Shown piece after piece: positions 1 through 5,052 of a stretch of DNA of 5,052 nucleotides. Where the stretch lies: contig USAV01000115.1 in assembly GCA_900552715.1 (NCBI GenBank), positions 1 to 5,052 of the forward strand, read 5' to 3'. Both the position numbers and the translations under genes were made by a program. Position 1 is the stretch's first letter; the number at the start of each line of letters is the position of its first letter. Origin of the DNA: an uncultured Veillonella sp. (GTDB lineage: Bacteria; Bacillota; Negativicutes; Veillonellales; Veillonellaceae). The notes under the pieces were generated by a model, which was given only the letters and a program-made list of their open reading frames with translations, had not been told where the DNA came from and made no database searches.

Positions 1-74
1 TCTTTAGAGGGCCACCACTAGAGAAAGACCCTTATAGGGTCAGAGCAAACCACCCGTTCTACGGGTGGTTATGA
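1..74 (+). mobile_element. Tandem stem-loops, possible right end of an IS200/IS605-type element (partial)
   Basis: Two adjacent hairpins are visible. One has stem GACCC (27-31) and GGGTC (37-41) around the loop TTATA. The other is a perfect 10-bp stem, AACCACCCGT (48-57) with ACGGGTGGTT (61-70), around the loop TCT. A second CCACC at 12-16 could compete for the GGTGG of the larger hairpin. Compact GC-rich hairpins separated by AGAGCAA resemble the ends and omega-RNA scaffolds of IS200/IS605 elements, which carry subterminal palindromes instead of inverted terminal repeats. No transposase or tnpB coding sequence is inside the window, so any such element would extend to the left. A terminator of an upstream gene is the alternative, but the bases after the stem (ATGATTTCC) are a poor U-tract. 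The assignment rests on resemblance only. Confidence 0.35.
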
Positions 75-140
75 TTTCCTATTTATTAAGGGCCCCATCA
101 TATGATAATGTCCTTTTATATAGGGGAAATATGGACTTTA

Positions 141-149
141 TGGTATAAT
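141..149 (+). promoter_or_regulatory. Extended -10 promoter for the mltG cluster
   Basis: TATAAT at 144-149 is a perfect sigma-70/SigA -10 box and is preceded by TGG at 141-143, giving an extended -10 (TGnTATAAT). No good -35 hexamer lies 16-18 bases upstream (the region around 121-127 reads TAGGGGA), which is usual for extended -10 promoters. Transcription would begin near 155-157, leaving a leader of about 37 bases before the GTG start at 193. A 10-bp palindrome, ATCATATGAT (97-106), lies about 50 bases upstream of that start and could be an operator. Nothing else is recognised in the 71-192 gap. Confidence 0.6.
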
Positions 150-192
150 AAGATGATAAATACTGTTATGTTACAGAAAGGAACTCAACGTC

Positions 193-1599
193 GTGAGAAA
201 AGCCTTAAGATACATTTTAATCCTTATTATTGTAGGCGTATTAATCATCGCAGGTGGTTTGGGAGCGATTTATTTAGTGCCAAACACCTTTGCTCAAGAT
301 GATGGTACACAAGTACTTGTCATCGAAAAAGGGCAGACTGGCACTGAAATTGCAGACATGCTCTATGAACGAGGTCTTATTCGTTCCACACAAGGCTTTA
401 AGCTTTGGTTATATTTGAGCGGCACCAATGATAAACTTCAAACTGGTCACTACCAAATTCCTAACAAGGTAACTGTGCGCGAACTCATTTCTTTATTACA
501 AGAAGGTCATGTAGAATCTATTCGTGTTACAATTCCTGAAGGATACACAGTTGGTGATATAGCTATCGTTCTTGAAAAAAATCAAATTATGAAGGCAAAG
601 GATTTCTTAGCAGAAGCAAAGACCTTTGTACCATATCCATATATGAAAGGTACAAGACCTGCTACATATCCGGTAGAAGGCTTCTTATTCCCAAGTACTT
701 ATGAAATTCCAGTAGGTGCAACGCCACGTGAAGTGATTCAAATGATGGCTGACGAAATGAATCGTTACCTCACACCGGCTGTGAAGAAACAAATTCAAGC
801 TCAACACATGAGTATTCATGATTTTGTAACATTGGCATCCATTGTTGAACGTGAATCTTTATTTGATGCAGATCGTCCAACAATTGCAGGGGTATTTAAA
901 AAACGGTTAGCCCATGGTATTCCATTGCAATCTGATGCGACAATTTCCTATGTACTTGGTTATGCAAAAGAAGATGTAACTATTGGTGATACGCAATTAC
1001 AAAGCCCGTATAATACATACGTATCTAAAGGCTTGCCACCTGGTCCAATTGCGAACCCTGGTAAAAAAGCATTAGATGCAGTCTTGCATTCTGAAGATAC
1101 AGATTATTTATACTTTGTAGCAGATAAAGATGGACATAACCACTTCTCTAAAACATATGAAGAACATTTAGCGGAAGTTCATAAAATCTATGGTAATGAT
1201 ACGGCTACATCCTCTAATACAGAGGCCGCAGTACAAGCTGGTCCTAACTATGACGTGGCTGTGGCAACGACAGAGCCTAACTACAATTACAGCTCTGAAG
1301 AAGCGGTGGAAGCAGATTCTCAATATGTTAATGTGGAACCTACGTACAAATATACACCAACAACGGTTCCAGCTGCTGAAATTCCAGCACCAACACCAGC
1401 TCCACAAGCACCAGCACAATCTGCACCAGCAACTCAATCATCTAGTTCTAACTCTTATGTGCCAACTACAACACCTGCTCCAGAATCTATGCAAAATGTT
1501 GTACCAAGTACACAACAAGTTCCTCATATTGAAGTGAAGCCAGCTGAATCTGTGGATCGTTCTACGTTGGTAGTTCCTAGTGGTAATAGTACTAAATAA
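193..1599 (+). CDS. mltG: Endolytic murein transglycosylase MltG (YceG-like)
   Basis: MltG is a membrane-anchored lytic transglycosylase that cuts nascent peptidoglycan strands internally and is thought to set glycan length by releasing strands from the synthases. Residues about 7-28 form one hydrophobic N-terminal anchor, placing the rest outside the cytoplasmic membrane. A LysM-like region (about 38-105) precedes the YceG catalytic domain (about 110-335). Visible family motifs are EGFLFPSTYE (162-171), LASIVERES (214-222) with E219 as the expected catalytic glutamate, SPYNTY and GLPPGPIANPG (271-290), and YLYFV (305-309). The GTG start at 193 is chosen because AGAAAGGA (175-182) sits 10 bases upstream and the anchor follows at once. 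Residues about 337-468 are an additional low-complexity tail rich in Pro, Thr, Ala and Ser, beyond the usual family end. It is the first gene of the cluster, as yrrL precedes yrrM in B. subtilis. Confidence 0.93.
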   Translation: MRKALRYILILIIVGVLIIAGGLGAIYLVPNTFAQDDGTQVLVIEKGQTGTEIADMLYERGLIRSTQGFKLWLYLSGTNDKLQTGHYQIPNKVTVRELISLLQEGHVESIRVTIPEGYTVGDIAIVLEKNQIMKAKDFLAEAKTFVPYPYMKGTRPATYPVEGFLFPSTYEIPVGATPREVIQMMADEMNRYLTPAVKKQIQAQHMSIHDFVTLASIVERESLFDADRPTIAGVFKKRLAHGIPLQSDATISYVLGYAKEDVTIGDTQLQSPYNTYVSKGLPPGPIANPGKKALDAVLHSEDTDYLYFVADKDGHNHFSKTYEEHLAEVHKIYGNDTATSSNTEAAVQAGPNYDVAVATTEPNYNYSSEEAVEADSQYVNVEPTYKYTPTTVPAAEIPAPTPAPQAPAQSAPATQSSSSNSYVPTTTPAPESMQNVVPSTQQVPHIEVKPAESVDRSTLVVPSGNSTK

Positions 1600-1622
1600 T
1601 GTAGGAGATTTAATCTACTTTC

Positions 1623-2231
1623 ATGACATTAAATGATATTTTAAATGAACAGCGTATTTACGCAATGATTAATGATGTACCGATTCTACGAGAATCTGAG
1701 GTTCATCTATTTGAAGAATTAATAGGTTTATACCGGCCCACCTCTGTGTTAGAGGTGGGCACCGCCATTGGTTACTCTGCTTTGTTGATGGCTCCTCTAC
1801 TCGATAAAGAGGAGGGGCATATTACATCTATTGAGCTAGATGATGTGCGTCACGAAATGGCAAAATATTATATTAACCAATCCGATTATGCTGACAAAAT
1901 TACATTGCTGAAAGGTGATGCGTCTCAAGTCTTAACGGAACTCACTGGTGAATATGATCTAGTCTTTTTAGATGGTCCTAAAGGCCAATATCTAAAACAG
2001 TTAGAACTTATTTTGCCGCATGTGAAAGAAGGGGGCGTTATCCTAGCGGACAATGTACTCTTTAGAGGCTATGTACGGGGCGATAAGGAGCCGCCAAAAC
2101 GGTTTAAAACTATCGTAAAACGGTTAAAAGAATACTTAACATATGTTGAAAATAAAGAATTGTTTAACACTACCATTTACCCTATGGGGGATGGCATGAG
2201 TGTGAGTGTGTGGAAAGGGCACAACAAATAA
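1623..2231 (+). CDS. trmR: tRNA 5-hydroxyuridine(34) O-methyltransferase TrmR
   Basis: This is a 202-residue SAM-dependent class I methyltransferase of the O-methyltransferase family 3 type. B. subtilis TrmR (YrrM, slightly longer) methylates 5-hydroxyuridine at tRNA position 34 to 5-methoxyuridine, widening wobble decoding. Visible motifs are the SAM-binding loop VLEVGTAIGYS (42-52), the acidic strand end SIELDD (69-74), GDAS (98-101), FLDGPKGQY (115-123) and LADNVL (141-146). D117, D143 and N144 fit the metal-binding residues of this fold. The order mltG - methyltransferase - U32 protein matches B. subtilis and favours TrmR over a catechol-type O-methyltransferase. The likely ribosome site AGGAG (1603-1607) is 15 bases from the ATG, longer than usual, but a TAA at 1611-1613 excludes an earlier in-frame start. 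The stop overlaps the next start (TAATG). Two strong hairpins lie inside the gene. Confidence 0.85.
   Translation: MTLNDILNEQRIYAMINDVPILRESEVHLFEELIGLYRPTSVLEVGTAIGYSALLMAPLLDKEEGHITSIELDDVRHEMAKYYINQSDYADKITLLKGDASQVLTELTGEYDLVFLDGPKGQYLKQLELILPHVKEGGVILADNVLFRGYVRGDKEPPKRFKTIVKRLKEYLTYVENKELFNTTIYPMGDGMSVSVWKGHNK
1736..1814 (+). other. Two consecutive intragenic hairpins within trmR
   Basis: GCCCACCTCT (1736-1745) and AGAGGTGGGC (1751-1760) form a perfect 10-bp stem with the 5-base loop GTGTT. About 30 bases on, CTCCTCT (1792-1798) and AGAGGAG (1808-1814) form a 7-bp stem with a 9-base loop. AGAGG at 1751-1755 could also pair with CCTCT at 1794-1798, so alternative folds exist. The first stem covers codons for PTSVLEVGT at the SAM motif. 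No U-tract follows either stem, so neither is a standard terminator. Whether they have a role in the mRNA is unknown. Confidence 0.45.
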
Positions 2232-3472
2232 TGGCAGAACATTTTATGGAATTGCTTTGTCCAGCCGGTAATATGGACAAGCTTAAAATGGCGATTCGCT
2301 ACGGTGCGGATGCTGTATATTGTGCAGGCAAACGTTTTGGCTTGCGCGCAGGTAACTCTAATTTCTCCGACGAGGAATTAAAGGAAGCCGTAGAATTCGT
2401 ACATGCTCATGGTAAAAAAATCCATGTAACATGTAATATCATTCCTCACAATGAGGACTTTGAAGGTTTAGAGGATTATTTGAAATTCCTTGAAAGTATC
2501 GGTGTTGATGCGATTATCGTTGCCGACATGGGTATCTTCAGCCTTGCTAAACGCGTAGCTCCAGGCCTTGAACTTCATGTAAGTACACAAGCATCTACTA
2601 CAAACTGGCACACAGTTCAAATGTGGAAAGAACTTGGTGCTACACGTGTAGTAGCAGCTCGTGAAGTGTCTTTAGCTGACCTTAAAGAAATGAAGGACAA
2701 TGTAGATATCGAAATTGAATCCTTCGTACATGGTTCTATGTGTATTTCTTACTCCGGCCGTTGCCTATTATCTAACTACATGACAGGTAACCGCGATGCG
2801 AACCGTGGTCAATGCTCCCAATCCTGCCGTTGGAAATACTCCCTTGTTGAATCGAATCGACCTGGTGAATACTATCCAATCGAAGAAGATGAGCATGGTA
2901 CATATATCTTCAACTCCAAAGATTTGTGCTTGATTCATCGTATTCCAGACTTATATGAAGCTGGTATCGACAGCCTTAAAATCGAAGGCCGTATGAAATC
3001 TGTTCACTACTGCGCAACAGTGGCGAAAGTATATCGTACAGCTATCGATACATACCTTAAAGAAGGTAAAGATTGGTATGTTCGTCCAGAGTGGATTGCA
3101 GAATTAGAAAAGATTTCTCACCGTCCATATACTGATGGCTTTGCAGAAGGTCGTCCTGATGAAACAGCTCAAAACTATGGTAAATCTACAAATACACAAA
3201 GCCATGATTTCATTGGTTTAGTTATGGGCTATAACGAAGAAGAAAAATACGTTGATCTTGAACAACGTAACAACTTCAAGGTAGGCGATAAAGTAGAATT
3301 CTGCCAACCTAAGGGTGAGCTTGTTGAGACTGTAATTGAAAAAATGACAGATGAAGATGGTAACCCAATCGATGTAGCACCACATGCTCAAATGAAAGTG
3401 CGCATTTACATGGATACACCACTTGAACCATACTCCATGATGCGTCGTGAGTGCAAACCTAAAGCGGAGTAA
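2231..3472 (+). CDS. trhP: U32-family tRNA U34 hydroxylation protein TrhP (YrrO/YegQ-like)
   Basis: This is a 413-residue member of the peptidase U32 family. Most characterised relatives are not proteases: E. coli TrhP (YegQ) and B. subtilis YrrN/YrrO make 5-hydroxyuridine at tRNA position 34 in an O2-independent, prephenate-dependent route. The N-terminal domain opens with ELLCPAGN (7-14). The full U32 signature lies at 163-181 (E, F, HGSMC, SGRC, LLS). C171, C178, C195 and C233 match in order and approximate spacing the Fe-S ligands of the related UbiU protein; C199 is an extra cysteine. Residues about 325-405 form the C-terminal U32 beta domain. ATG 2231 is chosen because it overlaps the trmR stop and has AAAGGG (2214-2219) 11 bases upstream. 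A GTG at 2210 would add seven residues inside trmR. B. subtilis has two paralogues here; only one is present. TrmR would methylate its product. Confidence 0.86.
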   Translation: MAEHFMELLCPAGNMDKLKMAIRYGADAVYCAGKRFGLRAGNSNFSDEELKEAVEFVHAHGKKIHVTCNIIPHNEDFEGLEDYLKFLESIGVDAIIVADMGIFSLAKRVAPGLELHVSTQASTTNWHTVQMWKELGATRVVAAREVSLADLKEMKDNVDIEIESFVHGSMCISYSGRCLLSNYMTGNRDANRGQCSQSCRWKYSLVESNRPGEYYPIEEDEHGTYIFNSKDLCLIHRIPDLYEAGIDSLKIEGRMKSVHYCATVAKVYRTAIDTYLKEGKDWYVRPEWIAELEKISHRPYTDGFAEGRPDETAQNYGKSTNTQSHDFIGLVMGYNEEEKYVDLEQRNNFKVGDKVEFCQPKGELVETVIEKMTDEDGNPIDVAPHAQMKVRIYMDTPLEPYSMMRRECKPKAE

Positions 3473-3474
3473 TT

Positions 3475-3750
3475 ATGCGTGGTACACCATTAGAACCGAG
3501 TAAATCTATCGGTGCATTTCCCGATGTACCAGATTTAGAGACCTCTGGGGAAGAGGCGTATGTGTTCTTTCGTCTTGAGCCGAAGCATACAAACTATATC
3601 AATCGCATCATTGAAGGCTATGAATATTTAGGGGTTATGACCTCTATAGATGTAAATGGACGATGTATGCTAAGGTGCACACCTTCAACACGGCCATTGG
3701 CTATCGAAGTATTAAATAGCTTATCTGATTATGTCACTATAGAGAAATGA
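3475..3750 (+). CDS. DUF4911-like small protein
   Basis: This is a 91-residue cytoplasmic protein without signal peptide or membrane segment. From about residue 27 it reads as a compact alpha/beta domain: YVFFRLEPKHTNYINRII, then EGYEYLGVMTSID, then CMLRCTP and a final helix (LAIEVLNSLSD). This pattern (strand, helix ending in EGYEYL, strand, hairpin, helix) resembles DUF4911, a family of about this length with no known function; the match is from memory. Two cysteines (C64, C68) flank an LR pair. GGAG (3466-3469) lies five bases before the ATG, inside the end of the U32 gene, and the two genes are two bases apart. Such tight spacing suggests translational coupling and possibly a helper role in tRNA wobble modification. 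That role is inference only. Confidence 0.72.
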   Translation: MRGTPLEPSKSIGAFPDVPDLETSGEEAYVFFRLEPKHTNYINRIIEGYEYLGVMTSIDVNGRCMLRCTPSTRPLAIEVLNSLSDYVTIEK

Positions 3751-3760
3751 GAGTATATCT

Positions 3761-4750
3761 ATGAAACAATCTATTTTGAAACGTGCATTATTAACAGCTT
3801 GCCTTAGTGTATCTATGGCGGGTGTAGCTATGGCGGGCCCTGTAGGTCCTGTTATCATCCCTCAAGCAGGGGATGTAGTAGTCATCAATCATGGTCCTGA
3901 TATGACCTTCACTGGCAATATCAACTTTGATGTGGAAACCCAAACTAATAACAACTTACAAATTGGCTCCACTGTGATCCCTAATGTAGTATATGGTGCT
4001 GCTTTCAATAAAACTGGTGCACCAGATACAATTATCCCAGCTCAAACTTACGTGTATGTAGGTACAAAAGATGGGGCGAATGCTTTCACAGAAGCTAGCG
4101 ACGCCGACAAAAAAGGGGCTAACTGGAATGTAGAAACGTTGAAGAAAACTAAGTCCGGTGATGTACAATTGGCAAGCCGTGGTGTTCCAGAAAAACCATT
4201 GGCAAACCAAGTAGCAACTATTAAAGACTCCATTATGCTTAGCGCTGTAGACCTCAGTACAACAGAGGTAGGCCGCAATAGCAAGGGCGTTCTATATATG
4301 ACAGTTCCTAAGGAATTGAAATTAACTGCGGATACAGGTATTCCTGAAGACGTACGGGAAACAATGCCAGCCATGTTCCGTGGTAAAATGGGTGACTCTC
4401 TCATGGTAAACCTTATGCCTCTAAATGATGACGAAAAACAACAATTAGCGGCAAATCCTCATAATGCTAATGCAATCGTATTCAACCGTGGCATGAGCAT
4501 GGCGAAAATGATTGGTTCCTCTGCACGTACAAGCAAAGTGTATACATACATGAAGGACCATTATTTGAACCTCGTTATCGTAGCAAAAGATTACGACGAT
4601 AATGGTGCTCGTGGTAGCGGTGTTATGATGGTATCTAAACAAGATAACTCTAATGATGTACTCTTAACACTTTACAAAGGCCCAGATCTTTCCAATAGCA
4701 AATTGGAAAAAGTAATTGGCGCTATGTTATCTACAAACTTTAAACGCTAA
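3761..4750 (+). CDS. Secreted protein of unknown function
   Basis: I do not recognise the family of this 329-residue protein. It begins with a clear Sec signal peptide: K2, K7 and R8, a hydrophobic core (about 9-22) and an AMA cleavage site after residue 25, so the mature protein starts at GPVGP. The mature chain has no cysteine and no further membrane segment. Residues 26-105 look beta-rich with many Val, Ile, Asn and Thr; 105-150 are polar and Lys-rich; 150-329 alternate strands and helices and end in an amphipathic helix (SKLEKVIGAMLS). The final strand-helix portion loosely recalls PsbP-like folds, but this is weak. GAGAG (3749-3753), seven bases before the ATG and overlapping the preceding stop, is a modest ribosome site. 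The gene starts 10 bases after the DUF4911-like gene and ends before the terminator, so it is probably the last cistron. Location is probably the periplasm or cell surface. Confidence 0.85.
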   Translation: MKQSILKRALLTACLSVSMAGVAMAGPVGPVIIPQAGDVVVINHGPDMTFTGNINFDVETQTNNNLQIGSTVIPNVVYGAAFNKTGAPDTIIPAQTYVYVGTKDGANAFTEASDADKKGANWNVETLKKTKSGDVQLASRGVPEKPLANQVATIKDSIMLSAVDLSTTEVGRNSKGVLYMTVPKELKLTADTGIPEDVRETMPAMFRGKMGDSLMVNLMPLNDDEKQQLAANPHNANAIVFNRGMSMAKMIGSSARTSKVYTYMKDHYLNLVIVAKDYDDNGARGSGVMMVSKQDNSNDVLLTLYKGPDLSNSKLEKVIGAMLSTNFKR

Positions 4751-4788
4751 TAGATCTAATAAAATCTTCAAAGTTTAATAGGTCTTAC

Positions 4789-4826
4789 AAAACGGCTCGA
4801 TATACGGGCCGTTTTCTTTTTGTTTT
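4789..4826 (+). terminator. Rho-independent terminator of the mltG cluster
   Basis: AAAACGGCTCG (4789-4799) pairs with CGGGCCGTTTT (4805-4815) in an 11-bp stem with one G-U pair and the loop ATATA. The 3' arm runs directly into a U-rich tract (CTTTTTGTTTT, 4816-4826). It lies 39 bases after the stop codon of the secreted-protein gene and separates this cluster from the T-box-controlled unit downstream. Confidence 0.9.
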
Positions 4827-4885
4827 AGGAAGTAAGAGTGTTATGTTGAATTTATAGAATTTATGAAATTTACTATTGAACCGTA

Positions 4886-4917
4886 TTGAATTTTTTAATT
4901 CCCTGTGATACTATAAT
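4886..4917 (+). promoter_or_regulatory. Promoter of the T-box-controlled transcript
   Basis: TATAAT at 4912-4917 is a perfect -10 box located just ahead of the T-box leader. The best -35-like hexamer is TTGAAT at 4886-4891, but the 20-base spacer is longer than ideal, so the -35 is uncertain. The region upstream (4827-4885) is very AT-rich with repeated GAATTTA-like words and may help as an UP-like element. The expected start of transcription is about 4923-4925. Confidence 0.55.
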
Positions 4918-4924
4918 CTAGTAA

Positions 4925-5052
4925 AAGTTATGCAAAGGACATGATTCTCATATCCCTGTGTACCAGAGAGAGGCTGATGCTGGAAATGCCTTACACATAT
5001 ATCAGAGTTACCCCCTTTAAACTGATTTGTCGAACCTAAGTAGGCAAATACG
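4925..5052 (+). promoter_or_regulatory. T-box riboswitch leader, 5' part (stem I and linker), cut by the window end
   Basis: T-box leaders sense uncharged tRNA and let transcription continue into aminoacyl-tRNA synthetase or amino-acid supply genes. Stem I hallmarks are present: AAAGGAC (4934-4940) near the 5' base, the AGAGAG bulge (4965-4970), and the distal loop region GCTGGAA (4979-4985) closed by GGC (4972-4974) and GCC (4988-4990). A central helix pairs TGTGTA (4957-4962) with TACACA (4992-4997). The typical post-stem-I stretch GAACCTAAGTAGG (5032-5044) ending in ACG follows. The specifier lies between about 4998 and 5013. GTT (Val, 5007-5009, followed by A) and ATC (Ile, 5001-5003, followed by A) are the best candidates, with GTT fitting the following ACC context better. 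The antiterminator with its TGGN bulge and the regulated gene lie beyond the window. Bases 4751-5052 hold no gene. Confidence 0.85.

Noticed and set aside
3..74. Open frame across the left-end hairpins, as the end of an upstream gene
   Set aside because: It would code through both hairpins and matches no C-terminus I know; the structure suggests non-coding DNA.
102..302. Short plus-strand reading frame overlapping the mltG start
   Set aside because: It shares its last third with the mltG anchor region in another frame, has no ribosome site and no protein-like composition.
1168..1437. Reverse-strand frame rich in Cys and Trp
   Set aside because: It is the antisense shadow of the low-complexity Pro/Thr/Ala tail of mltG; the composition is an artefact of the repeated codons.
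2210..2230. GTG start seven codons upstream for the U32 gene
   Set aside because: The ATG at 2231 overlaps the trmR stop, has a well-placed AAAGGG and gives an N-terminus like the family; the GTG lies upstream of that ribosome site.
3611..3640. Possible internal promoter (TTGAAG, then TTATGA) before the secreted-protein gene
   Set aside because: The -10 is poor and the pair lies in the coding sequence over 100 bases from the start codon; chance similarity is likely.
3791..3802. Lipobox-like LTAC (residues 11-14) in the secreted protein
   Set aside because: Only about five hydrophobic residues precede the cysteine, too few for a lipoprotein signal, while a normal core and AMA site follow.
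3813..3837. Direct repeat of CTATGGCGGG in the signal-peptide region
   Set aside because: Two copies 15 bases apart simply encode repeated Met-Ala-Gly in frame; there is no sign of a mobile or regulatory repeat.
3956..4642. Three reverse-strand open frames opposite the secreted-protein gene
   Set aside because: They are antisense shadows without ribosome sites or recognisable protein features; the plus-strand gene has a signal peptide and a terminator in the right place.

Overview
The window looks like chromosomal DNA of a Veillonella-like member of the Negativicutes (diderm, anaerobic Firmicutes). Supporting signs are the moderately AT-rich sequence, the Bacillus/Clostridium-type order mltG - O-methyltransferase - U32 protein, a DUF4911-type gene behind the U32 gene, and a T-box leader. 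The genus is an inference from overall resemblance; no marker gene is present.

Layout. Bases 1-74 hold two tight stem-loops that resemble the end of an IS200/IS605-type element, or else a poor terminator. An extended -10 promoter near 141-149 then drives a tightly packed plus-strand cluster. Its members are mltG (193-1599, endolytic murein transglycosylase with an unusual Pro/Thr/Ala-rich tail), trmR (1623-2231, tRNA wobble-uridine O-methyltransferase), a trhP-type U32 gene (2231-3472, tRNA U34 hydroxylation), a 91-codon DUF4911-like gene (3475-3750) and an unrecognised secreted protein (3761-4750). Gaps are 23, -1, 2 and 10 bases. A strong Rho-independent terminator (4789-4826) closes the cluster. 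A second promoter and the 5' part of a T-box riboswitch fill the rest (about 4886-5052); the gene it controls lies beyond the window.

How the genes work together. The U32 protein and TrmR are expected to act in sequence on the wobble uridine of certain tRNAs: hydroxylation to ho5U34, then methylation to mo5U34. The order matches B. subtilis yrrL-yrrM-yrrN/yrrO, except that one U32 gene replaces two. The DUF4911 gene, two bases after the U32 gene, is a candidate helper in this step. MltG is a cell-envelope enzyme that shares the transcript, and the last gene encodes an exported protein of unknown role. I see no clearly novel multi-gene system. The points most worth following are the DUF4911 linkage, the MltG tail, the strong hairpins inside trmR, the secreted orphan and the T-box specifier.
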